The notes under the pieces were generated by a model that did no database searches, was not told the DNA's origin, and was given only the letters and a program-made list of their open reading frames with translations. This document shows, piece by piece, positions 23,620 through 36,258 of a DNA stretch of 64,000 nt (its first letter is position 1; each line of letters opens with the position of its first letter). The position numbers and the translations under genes are program-made. The stretch is from Astrocystis sublimbata (taxonomy: Eukaryota > Ascomycota > Sordariomycetes > Xylariales > Xylariaceae). The stretch is from positions 205,502 to 269,501 of the forward strand of contig JAJNNY010000051.1 in assembly GCA_022453515.1 (NCBI GenBank), written 5' to 3'.

Positions 23620-25408
23620 TATTGAGACTTTGATGGTCGCTTATCAACACAGATGTTGTCGCTGGAAGGGAGGTCAGTATTGAAAACAGCCGCTACAAAA
23701 CCATTTGCAACTTGACTTCAAATCAGGATGCCGACCAATCCCATGATGCGGGGTAGAAGCTCAGAAATGCAACACATGCTGGTAACACCCGAGACTCGGA
23801 GTCTTCGTGCTATCGGACGCCTGCAGACGCAATAGTTGTGAGCCATTCAGGAGGCAGGACAACACGTGGCTTGCACATAATTGTACCGAAATCCCGCCAG
23901 ATGCGTGTCTCATGGAAGCACCATCTTCCTCATTGTGAAGCCGCTCACGGAAGCGACGGGGGATCTCAGGCCATGTTCAAAAGGACCGAGGGCTCTGCAC
24001 CCGTTCTCAGGATTTGCGATCATTGGCCGAATTGCCACATCGCCCTCAAAAATGAGATGGTCCATCTTCCATCGTGACTGTTTCGAAACGCGATTGGGGT
24101 GTGACATCCAGGGAGGGTGTAATTTGATGGTCAGCATTGCAAGTGGGATGCTAAAGCTTTAAGATATGATACCTACTCTCCCGGGCACCCGGGAGAAAGG
24201 ACGGGGTCCAGAAGAGTGTTGCATTGGGAGAGGTTACTGGTCGGCCGAACGTCCCGCAAAAGCCGGAGTACGTAGATTCTAGGCTACACTGTGCCTTCCT
24301 TGAAGACGCTCCTTCCACCTCTGCCCAACATTGAAGTCAATTACCCCTCTTGTCAGGTAAGTGCTGTCATCTGGGCAATGCGGTGTAATCAATGGACCTT
24401 AGACGAGTCAGTCAGATGCCACTTAGTTATTGCAGCCTGACAGGAGCTACTTATTCCATTAACCAACACACCGTGGACAACTTGGATATAACCGACTCGT
24501 CCACATCTAATGCCATTCACTCATTAACCACATCTCTCTACTCACAATAGTGTAAATTCAATTATAGCCATATCAAATGCAATGACACATTAAGCATCAA
24601 TATATGAAATTGCTGAATGTATATAATAATTCGGTCAATTCTAAAGCAGAACGAGTCGGCATTGTGATAGGATGTGTTGAAGTTGACTTAGATGAATGAG
24701 ATCATTTGGTGGGCAGTATTTATTTAGTCACTGTGCATGTCACTTAGCCCATGACACATAATATGTGACCACAAGTTCAACTACAACTTTTTTCCGTTAA
24801 TTCGTGTAACTGGTTGTGAAATCCAGATGGTGCATCTCACCTTTTAGTACCAGGTATGACTTCTAGGTTCATGGCGATGATTGATAGCACTGTGCCAAAT
24901 GTGAGTGTTGAGAAGGAGCGAGGGTCGACCTCATGAGATCCAGGCCCCCAGGTTATGAGGCGTGCACGATGCGAAAGGTGCTAGAAAAAGCGCTGTGGGC
25001 CTCGGTCAGCAGCAGACGCCCGCCACCCCAGGCGGTTTCCAGCGGCATTCCGTGCCTGATTGGCACCTGCCTAGCGCAACCGGCGCTAAAAGTGTAAGCC
25101 TGCAATCGAGTTGGCAGGTGCCCATGCGAATGCTCATCTAGCAGGCAGTCGCTACGCATGATTCTTGATTCTCGGATGTCTAGCTGCCTGGTTGAGTTTC
25201 GCTCACGTCGAACAATCAAACATGAACATCTCCATTCGCTACCAAACTCCCTCGCGTCTTTGTTCATGCCACCCCGTGCATCCGTTGCAAAGCAGCTTCC
25301 TCAGTCCTTGAGCAGGACATACCTCAGTTGCTGAGTCGCTACATGGATACGACAATGCGCTTACCCGCGAATCTGTGGCTGCATCCTTAGCGTACTGACG
25401 TCTCTACC
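23620..25408. other. 1.8 kb divergent intergenic region, no gene seen
   Basis: Lies between the divergent deaminase-MYND and beta-CASP nuclease genes and presumably holds both promoters. The centre (about 24400-24830) is clearly AT-richer than the flanks. Short frames at 23838-24162 and 24953-25267 have no coding features that I recognise. Confidence 0.5.
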
Positions 25409-27657
25409 ATGTCAACATTCAAGGGCGTGATATCTGAGTTCCCCGGAATAATAGGTTTGTCCACGAGGACTGCAGTAGCGAGGATCCTATCTGACGTACC
25501 ACCAACACAGTTGACTATTTCCGTCGACAGCCTGGCGTCGCGACACCGCTTGCCTCGTTTCTCAGCCATGTACATAGTGACCACCTCGTTGGCCTGGAAA
25601 CTTTCAATGGAACTTTGTGAGTGCAACCAAAACCTCATTGATCTAAGATTTATCCTGATAATTTGAAGCATCTACTGTTCGGCAGCTACGAAAGAGATCC
25701 TTCTCCGCTTGGAGAAGTCGTCTGTGCGTTTGAACCATGCGCGAGGGATCCTCGAAGACCCCCGGCAGCAAACCTATCGACACCTCGAGAAGAAGCTCAA
25801 ACCAATTCCGCTAGATACACCGACCATTATCGAACTAGAACCCGGAAGGAACATACAGGTTACACTTCTATATGCTAATCATTGCGTGGGGGCTGTCATG
25901 TTCTGTGAGTCAAATTCAGACGAAATGTACTGTTTCGACTGACCTGAAAGTCCAGTGTTTGAAGACGCCAACAATGCTGTACTGTATACCGGGGACATTA
26001 GGTGTGAGCCACGCTTTGTCACTGCGATTACGGAAAACCCAAACATGATTGAGTACTCATCACGCCTGAGAACCCTCGATCGGATTTATCTGGACACTTC
26101 AATCGTCTACGACTACCCTCTCCAATCCAAAGCGGATGGGCTCCGAGAGATGCTAGGGAAGTTGCAACATTATCCCGATGACACAGTCTTCCATTTTCAA
26201 GCCTGGACTTACGGGTAAGAGTGCAGAGCTACTTCGGTGACCTATCCTAACTTTCATGCAGTTACGAGGAAGTCTGGATTGCGTTATCTAGAGCCCTGAA
26301 ATCCAAGGTATGGCTTTCCGTCAAGGTGGTTTCAGGAACTAGGTCTAACCTCATACGAGATTCATGTCGATGACTATCAAAGAAGAATATTCAGATCCTT
26401 GGCCACTAAATCAACGGACAATAGGTGGGCAGCCCAAACACACTTGGCTAAGGAAGCACCTGCCCTCGTCGGTTTCACCTGCGCCAACAATCAGCAGGAG
26501 GGGTGTCTGACCCGAAACGAAAATGTCAGGGTCCACAGCTGTGGGAGAGGCATGGGTTGTAGCGTTGTAGACAACCAACCAGTCGTCTGGATTCGCCCTA
26601 TCGTCTCCCACCTCGTGAACGGAACGGATGTGATGGAAGTAGGCATTGGTGGAGGAGGCGAGGACCTAGCACGACCCATGACCTTGTCAAACGAAGACAT
26701 TGTGGATATCCTCGAACTGTAAGTTGGTATCTTGAAAAGGTGAGGCCTGCGTCTCAGCTGACTATGGTCTCTATCAGCGACACATTCCCACCGGAGATAG
26801 GCCCGTACATACGCATGCTCAAAAAAGCTCAAGGAACGGGTCGGGATCTCAGCTTCATCGATGATTTTGACGGTCCAGCAGAGGAAGCGCTTCCTTGGCT
26901 TATACAGTTGCTATGCCGAAAACTTGAGAATATGCACAATCCGCTTCATCAAAACAATACAGCCATTACGGATGCACCACTCCCCGATGTCATATACTTT
27001 CCCTATGCGCGTCATTCCTCTCTACCCGAGCTTCGAGATTTCGTCGGGGCCTTCGACGTGAAGGACATTGTGCCTTGCACGTTCGATGCCGACACATGGT
27101 TACAGCATGGTTGGTCAATCAGGGGGCTCTTTGGCGACTTGTGCTCCGGGAATGAGCATGAGTATGACAGGATACTGGAACAAAGAGCTAAGCAGCTAGC
27201 TGTCTGGCAAATGACTGTAGGAAAAAGGGACCACGATAGTCAACAGACGACTGGGTCTACTCCCCATCCCTCGAGCCCCCCCTCAACTGTGTCAGATGAG
27301 GATTCCAAACCGAAGAGCTCGACACTGAGGCAGCGTGGGTCGCGAACCCACCCAAGACCAGATTCCCCTGTCCTCGGCGAACTGGAGGAAATGAATTGCG
27401 ATTATGGAATATTCCGCGATGAACTCGTCGCAGACAACGTCACGGATCTTTACGGGAAGCTACATACTGCGCAATTCTGCGATCGACGTGAAGCAGTTAG
27501 GCGAGAAGCCTTTGCGATCGTGAAGAACAATATGGAGGGTGGATCGTGGGAGTCAATCGGCCTGATATCCACCACAGACCACCACACATACGATGACGTA
27601 GAGCTGGGCCGTGAACAGAGTCGGTCACCGGGCCACATGATGAAAACAGCAAATTGA
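25409..27657 (+). CDS. Artemis/SNM1-type metallo-beta-lactamase beta-CASP nuclease, seven exons
   Basis: Predicted DNA nuclease of the SNM1/Pso2/Artemis group, which acts in interstrand crosslink repair or end processing in the nucleus. Exons are 25409-25454, 25511-25616, 25669-25904, 25956-26214, 26262-26307, 26360-26718 and 26778-27657; all phases match, giving 643 residues. The start MSTFKGVISEFPGI is typical of Artemis-like proteins. Metal motif 2 is HVHSDH, motif 3 is in ANHCVGAVMF (Val where Pro is common), and motif 4 is YTGDIR. The YLDTS block follows. The beta-CASP part includes HFQAWTYGYEEVWIALS and PYARHSSLPELRDFV, with the conserved His of motif B and PCTF nearby. After residue about 470 the chain is a Ser/Pro-rich tail with RQRGSRTHPRP. 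The catalytic set looks complete. It is divergent from the deaminase-MYND gene. Confidence 0.88.
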
Positions 27658-27887
27658 GAAGAATTTAGATTGCCGCGATGTATCACATGCAGACAATAGT
27701 TCTTCGGTATCTGATGATGAGAGGTGTATGTATTGGGGGTTCTATCTACAATTGTCGCTACTCGCCACGACCGGGCTGGTATAATAGCTATCTACAAGTC
27801 TAACATACTGGGTAATCCTAAATCAAACGAGCAGAGATATTCAATCCTCAACCTCCAGCAACAACCAAATTATCAACCACCCCCTCG

Positions 27888-29303
27888 CTAGGTAGCGAAC
27901 TGTTTGAAGAATTCAGTCATGCGCTGCGCCCCATCCTCGGAGAACATCATGTTGTTCATAGAGATGCTCTCGACGACCTCCTCGGCCGATTTCTTGTGCA
28001 TCTCAGCCTCGTAAATGACGATGGCGCGCTCGATAGCCGCAGCATCGCTCTTCACGTCGTAGACCTCACCCTCCTTCGCCAGCTCAGCAGTCAAGCACTG
28101 AAACAATCTCAGCGCGTCGAACATGGCAAGGTTGACGCCCTCGCCACTCGGCAGCGCCACGTGCGCCGCGTCCCCCACGAGGACAACGCCCGGCGCACGC
28201 CTCCACGACCCTCCTTCAGAAGCAAGAGTGAAAGTCTCGGCCGGCAGATAGTACAGCGGCCACGCGCGCCACGGGCCCTCTGCCTTGACGAGGAACTGGC
28301 GCACGTGCGGGGCGAAAGCTTCGAAGCGGCTCAGGAGCGCGGTTCGGACTTTTTCGATATCGGAGTCTGAGGAGGAGAAATCCAGGTGGAGGTCGCCGCC
28401 GGGCCGGATGCAGCTTTCGTCGTCTTGCACGCCGCCGTAGACGCGGTACGAGAGATCCGAAAGCTGCTGTATGATGAGCAGGCGGCCTGCGCCGCAGGTT
28501 GCCGAGAGGCCTGGGCCCGCGAGATCGCGCGCTGCGGCGTATTGCGGGTTGGAGGGGTGGATGCGGCCTTCGATGTAGAATTTTCCGGAGTAGTGCGGTT
28601 TGGTGGGCGTTATCTAGAAAGGTCAGAGATCAGATTGGGCAGGGGTTTGCGTATGTGATGTGATGCGAGACGATCATGATTAGGTAGGTAGGTAGGTAGG
28701 ATGAAAATAGGAAACGAAACGTACCAAAGGCCGCACTTTACTCCAAGCCCCGTCGGCGCCGACGACGAGGCGGAACCCACTCTCCTCGGACCCGTCCGCG
28801 AAGCGCAGGACATAGCCCGCCGCGCCCTCCACTCCCTCCCCTTCTTTCCGTTCCACGCTCTTCAGCACCTTATTCCACTGAATCCTCTCCTGAGGCACAG
28901 AGTCCAGAAGCAACTTCCGCAACTGCGCCCTATCGATCTCAGGTCTTCCATTCCCTTCTGAAAACCCTTGTTCTTTCCCCTCTACACCTCCCTCTGCCTC
29001 TCCTTCGCGAAAGCGATTCTCTCCTCTATAGTCCTGCACCGTGAAGACCTCCGCCTCATAGCGTGCATATTTATTGAATTCTTCCAACAGACCAGCCGCT
29101 TCGAGCGCGGCCTGTCCGTTCTCGCGGTGGATGTCGAGGGAGCCGCCTTGGTGGTGGCCTTGGGGTTGGGAAGATGCATCGCGCTCGTAGATTGTGTATG
29201 GGATTCCGGCGTTGTGGAGGAGGCGCGCGAGGGTCAGGCCGCAGGGGCCGCCGCCTATTATGGCGATGGGGGCGGGGGAGGTGGAGGTGGAGGGTGGGGA
29301 CAT
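27888..29303 (-). CDS. FAD-dependent group A monooxygenase, two exons
   Basis: Single-component flavoprotein hydroxylase that uses NAD(P)H and oxygen; fungal relatives act on aromatic or polyketide substrates. Exon 1 is 28725-29303, exon 2 is 27888-28613; phase 0 joining gives 434 residues. A longer frame upstream starts at TTG, so the ATG at 29301-29303 is used. The dinucleotide-binding motif is IIGGGPCGLTLARLL near the N-terminus. The Arg of the FAD-ribityl region is in RPEIDRAQLRKLL, the DG motif is VVGADGAWSKVR, and the second FAD motif is VLVGDAAHVALPSGEGVN. The intron carries a short (taggt)n repeat at 28681-28700. It is tail-to-tail with the Artemis-like gene, 230 bp apart. The substrate is not predictable; similarity to TetX-like enzymes is only at fold level. 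Confidence 0.87.
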
Positions 29304-30344
29304 TGTTTTGGTGGTTTGGCTGATTGATGATCTTTTGGTGTAGATGTTTTGAGAATTGGAGTTGAATTTGGATGAAAGTGTTGTAAGCAAATGCGACAGT
29401 GTAGGTATAACAGGTCGATGTAGTAGTCTCAAAGACGTGCTTGAGGAAGCTCGTGAGTATGAAACAGATGTGTGATGTGATATCCGAATGTGGTTGAATG
29501 TCGAACGTCGAATGTCTTTGATCTATTACCTATGTCATCGTCCCAACCATCAATAAGTAGCCAAAGCGAGTCATGACAGCTAAGCTTTATAGATTGTCAG
29601 CTAGCTAGCTAGCTCACAGCCCTACCCATCTAGTGGTTTGCTACTCGTGCTACGGGAATATACTTCGTTTCCGAAGTCCGTCAGCAATGTCTCAATTTGA
29701 CAATATCGCATGATGAAACACGGCGATACGGGTGCGAGTCACGTAACGTTGGTTGCCTGAATATACTTACTGGTATTCAGCTGCCTAGTCACGGGTGCGA
29801 ACCGTAGTCTAGGACTTCCGAGTCGTAGATGAGTCAAATCGTCGCGCCCGCAATGCCTGCCCGAGCCGTGGGTGGAGCCAGGTGTCCGGGACCGAAGGTG
29901 ATCACCGGAACCGAGTGCAGATGTGGCATTCGAGTTGTTAAGCACTTCTAGAACGCTATAGCATGCCATTATCATTGATGGCCAATAGACATAATGAATG
30001 ATCTTGCCCTGCATCAGATGATTGATTCCTTCAGTCGTGAGATGCGATGCGTCACACAGGATTCCTGCCTACTGCTGACGAGCTAATTGATTCAGCAACT
30101 GTTCTATCGGCGTTCCCCGTGGAATCAGTGAGAAGAATCTCGTAGCTGTCGCATGAATAATTAAATGCAATAAATGATATGTAAGTGATATGCTATGCAA
30201 AACTTCTCATGCGAATCTCTCGGTCTGGTACTGTCAACTCCCCCGAGATTTGGTGGTGCGCCCGCACACCTAAGCAGTAGCTTACAGCCCGCCAAAACCC
30301 CACAAACACAAACGCTACTGTATCGCACCACTCACCTCGCTCAC
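29304..30344. other. Intergenic, no supported gene
   Basis: Promoter side of the monooxygenase and 3' side of the phospholipase gene. A small (gcta)n tract lies near 29598-29613. No open frame here has a recognisable domain. Confidence 0.5.
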
Positions 30345-32498
30345 CTACTTCAAAGTCTTCTCCACCTTCACAAACACCACACCAGGACTAACCGCTCCCT
30401 TCATCGTCATCAGCCTCACGAAGCGATACCCGGACCTCAGCCGATCGAGTCTCACACATGCCCACGCCGCGAGGTCGTCGCGGCCGATCTCGTCGTCCTT
30501 GACGAGGAAGCGCACAAACGTCAGCTCCGGCACCACCCCGCTGACGTGGTCGAAGGCGAGCACCTCGCCCTTGAAGTCCGGGTGCACGCCCCGCTGCGAG
30601 CGCGTGTGCGCCTTGTACTCGCCCTCCTTGGCGTGCGTGTCCTCGCGCTTGACGTTGGCGAGCAGCGTGTGCGGCGGCTCCATGTGCATCTCAACCTTGA
30701 CGTAGGGCTTGAAGCTGCTGACTTTGGTGTCCTTGTGGGGGAGTGGGAGGTCCTGCGCTGCGTACACGGTGATTTTGAGGTCGAGGATGTGGTGCATTAT
30801 GACTGGTTCCGCGGCGGCGTCGGTGGGTGCGTGGATGATGGGGGTAGGGGTAGCTTCTGTCGTTGAGGTGGCGGCGGCAGCGTCGGCGATGATGGTTTTC
30901 TTACCGCGGTAGCCGTCTGGCTTGAGCACGTAGCCGCCTGTGCCCGAGAACATGCCTTCATTGAGCATCATCCCCTCATCCCACTTTTGCCAGTTGAGTG
31001 CGACGATCTGGATGCCCTTGCGCCACTGTAGTTTAGGTGGTTATTAGCGCGTAGTTTCCCGCTTCCGCATGAGAAGAAGCTATATCGTGTATGCCACTTT
31101 TCACAGAGCGAACTGGAAGGATAATGAGCAGTAAATAGAGAATGGGGGCTTGCTTACGAAGACAGGCGGATCCAGGTTGGACGATTGGATGCGCATTCCC
31201 GAAGGGTAGGTCCTCATCATGTAATGCCTGTTGTGCTCAAACAGCTGAGGGGCATTCTTGTCGTGCACTTCCTCGACAGTACCTTCGGACAAGGAGAAGA
31301 TGTGCGTCGGCATCGAGGCTTCTGGCTGTGCCAGCGACTTGAAAGACACGCCGCGTGTGTACACCCCGAGCCCCGATAGGGCCTGGGTAATCTTAGACGG
31401 CTTCTTGGGCTTCGCCGGGGCATCGGGTGGCAGGCTGTCGCTGCTGGCCATGTCGTCGTCGTTGGGGACTGATGTCCCAGGAGGCGCGTACTTGACCTTG
31501 ACCAAAATCTTACGGCGCAGTTCATCCGGCGTGGGTAGGTACTGGGCGTCTTTGCTCGGTGGGGAAAGTAGATACTCAGCCCAGGTCTCGTTCATGATCC
31601 GAACCATGATCTCCTGTTGCTCGCTGTTACAGTGCACCTCTAGGCTGACGATGACCGGTAAGTCGGATACCACAAACGCGTAGTCCCGGATTGCTTCACA
31701 CACGTCCCTGAATGAGACCTCTTTGGTGAGGGTGTACCCGTGCAGGACCCTCGGCTCGACTGCCACCGCTCTTGGGCTGGGAGCTTTCTCCAGAGGCTGC
31801 GTCTCATCGGTCGCAGTGTCGTGTGAGCCTTCCTGAGCAGCTTCCGTTGGTTTGCCGTCTTTCTCAGACGTCAATTTGCTCCCTAGTGAAGTCTTCCCCA
31901 GGCGAGTGGCCAGTGAGCTGGGGAGCTTGGAGGCGATGCGCTCCCTGCGACTCAGTTTCTTGGCGCGCTTCTTCTCTTTGGCAGGCTCGTCATCGCTGTC
32001 GGACGAATCCGACTCCGAGTCGGAATCATCGCCGTTCCAGACGTCAATCTCGACGCAACGACAACCCTGCAACAGCACGTTCTTGTAAGCTTCGGCATCC
32101 GAATCGCTGTTTAGCTGGTTCCCCGTGAGATAGGTGTTGTGGCTGGAGCTGATGTAGTAGCTCGACAGAGGGTAAGAGAGATCGCTTTCCGAGAGTGGTG
32201 CTTGGACATCAGTGGTGGAAGATGTCATGTACTGTAGAAAGCCGCTGAGATCAAGCTCATCCTTGGTGGTGATATGGCCGGAGTCGTCGGTGACTTTATC
32301 CGCCTGGCGGTGGTGGAGGAAGCTGATGATCTGGTCTCGATGCCATGTCTTTTCAGGGCTTGCATGGCTGTTGAATAGCTTCTCGAGATAGGGCATGACG
32401 GAGGCATTGACCTCCGTTATGGTGCGATTGTGAGACGCCGGCTGCTCATCGGCGGGTTGTCGTAGAGAGTCCCCATGGAGGGGTGATGACTCTGCCAT
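30345..32498 (-). CDS. PLC1: Phosphoinositide-specific phospholipase C, delta type, 673 aa
   Basis: Hydrolyses phosphatidylinositol 4,5-bisphosphate to inositol trisphosphate and diacylglycerol at the plasma membrane, Ca2+ dependent. Exon 1 is 31158-32498 and exon 2 is 30345-31025; the intron is 132 bp. The N-terminal 90 residues resemble an EF-hand-like helical region; I see no PH domain, as in other fungal homologues. The X box begins YYISSSHNTYLTG (first catalytic His) and continues to CRCVEIDVWNG (metal-binding Glu and Asp) and VLHGYTLT (second catalytic His). A long acidic/basic linker lies within the X region (DDSDSESDSSDSDDE then KKRAKKLSRRER). The Y box starts around GVYTRGVSFKS and has the MRTYPSGMRIQSSN block. 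A C2 domain ends the protein (LDLKITVYAAQDLPLP). All expected catalytic residues are present. Confidence 0.93.
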
Positions 32499-32659
32499 GA
32501 TGTATACGGTTCCGTATGCGGCAAGGCAATGGGCAACTCTCCGATATGCGCAGAGGGGAGTTAATTACCTAGATACCTCAACGAGTAGGAAAATCAGCCA
32601 AGGGTGCAGATGATGCCCGAGAATTCTCAGGTCTCAACGCACGACGACCTGCTGGGTAG

Positions 32660-33292
32660 ATGGTTTGGCTGGTCAAGGCAAGCGGCACGTTCAGCTTGGC
32701 CCGCTATGCATCTGTGACGTACTACTATGTACAAAGGCAATCGGCATCCCAGTCACCCAATGGACGCTCAATGAGGCTAGCGCACTGTCAGGTTTCTGCA
32801 GCTGCTGGTGCGCATGCTACTTGCCCTATTCGTGGGGGTTCTACGGAGGGCACACGAGGGCAACCCCGAAGGTTGGAACAGGGCGCCCAGACGAGCCCAG
32901 ATGTCCTCCCCTCGCCCCCACTCCAATCAAGGCCGACAGCACTTCCCCCCGCCGCCAAGGTGACAGCAAGGGAGTTGTTATCATTCCCTCAATTCGGACA
33001 ACTTCCAATTGAACTACGTTCCCGCATTTGGGAGTACAGTTGGATACCGACAACTGTATCATTTTGGTCGAGATCTGGCTCTGCTAGGTGGGCGGCTTAT
33101 AGGACTTCCCGGCTCCAGTTACATAAACCGTGAATCGCCAAATTAGAGGTAACTTTACAACATTACAAACCCTGTTTCAACAGCCTACATGTCGCGGACT
33201 CAGCGAGCAAGATGTTGCGCTGTTGAAAAGGGAGATTATTGCGCAGCTAGGGAGCGAGAGATATCGTAAGGGTATTTGTTGGTTTCAATAGC
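32660..33292 (+). pseudogene. 2EXR-domain protein remnant
   Basis: The only recognisable part is FPQFGQLPIELRSRIWEY near 32990-33040. This matches the start of the fungal 2EXR domain (a hydrophobic, LPxELRxxIW-type motif). The frame opens at 32660, passes through Pro/Ser/Gln-rich sequence, and stops at 33131-33133, just after the motif. Within the next 160 bp another stretch in a shifted frame reads like a helical coding tail (SEQDVALLKREIIAQLG, about 33196-33250), ending in a stop at 33288-33290. Full-length 2EXR proteins have 200 or more residues after the motif, so the central part is missing. It is probably a truncated gene; an unannotated intron between the two pieces cannot save the missing length. 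Confidence 0.45.
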
Positions 33293-36258
33293 CGTAGTCT
33301 TTTGTGCCCGGGAGTCCATGTTGCTTAATAATCCTTCGGTATCAAACCATATTATTATAATATATGTACCTACCTAGTTGATGTTGCTAGCCAAATCAAC
33401 CCTGACAAGTTGTGTGAATCGTACAGCATGTTAAGTTTGGAATAAACCTGATGCAGCAAGCAGTGTGACGCCTGTAAAGGGCGATGCCAAGTCTTTCCAT
33501 CACCCTGGCGCGGGGATCTGGGCAAGCCTAGATGTGTGCCTGTCGATCCATACTAGGTATGAAAAGATGTCCATGAATTGGATGGATTCCAGGAGTGAAG
33601 CAGTCTACCAAGTGGCACACACAAATAGTGAGTTGGGTTCGGTTCCTAGCAGCGCTCGCTGTTGATTTTCGCCGTTTAGCTCATTTCCAGGCTACGGGCA
33701 TCACCATCTTAACTGAGTGTTGATTGTAGCCAGGGCACATCGCAAGTCGTGATAATAGTTTTACCGATAATTAGGGACTCAACTTGTCTTGTGATCCAGG
33801 ATTACCTACAAGGACTTTCTAGGGTAGTTGCAACAAGATAACCTCATCACTCCCAATATCCATCCTATCTCTCTTGGTCAGAATGCATTTCTCACATGTA
33901 AGGGGGGATGTAAGTGGATGCCCAATCAGGCTAGCGTATTCTTTTGCCAGATTCAGATCAGATACCAGCATGACCAGATGCTTGGTACGAGGTTGCCTCT
34001 GTACAATAAGTCGGTCCCTACCTTACCTAATGCAAAGCAATCTGGACCTCCTAGGCGGGTTTGCAGGAACCGCAAATTTGAGGTAAATATGCGGCTCAGA
34101 TTTTGGAGCGTTTCGATCACGGGAACGTTGCGCGAGACTGGCACGTTTCGTACCTAAACTGGAGTGCTGAATTTACTTTAACGGCTTCCATTGCGGACAA
34201 TCAAAAAATGAGCCGCTGATTAGATTGAACGACATCTTCATGTTTTATTAATTTGAGCCCAATGTTTGCAGTTACCTACTGCTTAGCCTTCTTAATCTAC
34301 CCACTACCCTTTGATGTATTCATTGTTCGTATTCGCCTGACCTAGCCGAGTTGAGTCTAAGTCATGGAATCAAATCAAAGTTCGGTTTACTATGAAAATC
34401 TCGATGCAGATAAGGAACAAATTACTGCCAAACCGGAGTTTTGGGCTACGCGGAGTCCAGACTGACCTCGAAGCACTGGGGCCAAAGCATTTCGCATGGG
34501 GATTTTCAGGTAACGAGAAATCAACCCCGCTGGCATCCAATTTGAATAAAAAAAAGTTAAAACAGTTAGCCGCTTGCTCAGGCCACGAGGGCATGGGGCC
34601 GAGGCCGCCTTTCCGTTGCCATACGGGCCTGGCATGTGGTATGAAAACTGTATGCGTGGCAGTAGGTGATAGAGCAAGGCCATTGGCTATTGGATTCTTA
34701 CACCACAAGCCGAAGATGCGATTCGACAGCCGTCAGCAATGTCTAAGTACAGGAGGAAATTCGTAGGCCCACACTATCTAGCCATAAACCAATCACTGAG
34801 AGTCGATAGAGAAGATGTTGTGCTTGCGCACGAGGATGGCAACAGTGGCCCAATAGTGTATTGTCGTTGGCCCACGATTCTTGATCTTGACCTCGTCGCC
34901 AAGTGGGACCCGGCCGGCTACCAGTGCAGGACCCGCGAGCGGATTGCTGTGTCTGGCGCGTGGTGTTTGCATTGGACCTTGCTTGCCTGCATCATGATCG
35001 AATCAATGAAGTGGCGGAACGGGGCCTTGGGAAGTGGACATTGGTGAAAATTGGCGATGCTACACGTGCAACAAGCAGTTCTTCACTGTATGTAGAAACC
35101 CCTGACGCTAGCTGGGTTGAAGGCATTATATGTAGATAGCTCCTATTCGGTTGGACACAGCCTCAGATCCCAGAGCAACGCATATGGTTTCGAAAATGCG
35201 ATTGTATTCGGTTGCAATTTTGACGTGAAGAATTGAAAATAATTTCCGTGGTAGACCATAGACGCTATTGACGTGTTCGACCAGACTAGACAACGCAGAG
35301 CGGCGCGGCGCGCTCCTGGGCACTAACACTAGCGCTACAGACTATCACCAAACCTTTTGGTCAGGTTGCTGCCGCAAGCGGGAGATCTACACGTCGCTGA
35401 GATCATACCTAGAGCTCTAGGATTAGCTTTGGACGTATGACGATGTGTTAAAGGGGAGAACGGTATGGTAAAACTTCACACTGCTTACCGTATCATTTCT
35501 TAAACATACCAGGTGCTTAGGCTGGCCACTCTTGCCCCTGGAGGGTTACCGAAGTATGTTCTACGTACATGTATACGAGGTAGAGTGCTGAGCAGCTGAG
35601 CTTCAAGGACCCTCGCCTGCCCATGTGCCAAGATGAGGCTCTCAGTTCATCGGGGTCTTGGCGAACCCCTACCTCCTACCTCAGGCGCTTAGATCAAATA
35701 TTACTTTTCAGGGTCCGGAAAGCGTACCGTATGTCCACCCTGTTCTGACACATACTAATACACGAACGCATGTGGCTGCATATATATATGCCTTGGGGGT
35801 CCTAGTTCGCATATAGAGCACATGGTACGTAGCACTGCAGTGGGCGCCCAGATATACTCAGCTACCCACAGTCGACGCTCAGATTCCATTTAGGTATCAG
35901 AGATAATCCTCGTGTCTCTATTTAAAAAAAGCCACCACGACTCCGCTTCCGGCGAACGAAGAAAAACCTGCAGTATTGTAGCGACAGTCTCCCGTTGATA
36001 GGTGGGCTTATTCATAATTACCAACATTCATCTTGGTCCACGGCGTTAGCAACGTGGTGGCTGCTTAGTTGCCCCGCTGCCTCCCGACACATTTCCTGTA
36101 TTCTGCTCACGTAGGTTAAGGGATTCACCTCAATCTGCATACAAACACTTGGTATGAAAAGAAATCCCTTTGAAATGAATCGCTAGTACTGTATGTGGTC
36201 TGTGTATCTCTTGCAGAATAAAATATTGCTAGTAGAGGGTCACATTCTGTAAGCCCCC
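33293..36258. other. Gene-poor 3 kb stretch, nothing recognised
   Basis: Only short open frames without domain signatures were found, including a plus-strand frame of 102 codons near 34739-35047. Sequence is balanced in composition, unlike the RIP block at the right end. No RNA gene, tandem repeat or transposon end was recognised. Confidence 0.4.

Noticed and set aside
34739..35139. Plus-strand frames in the gene-poor stretch
   Set aside because: No domain, no signal peptide, no clear exon structure; reported only as intergenic.
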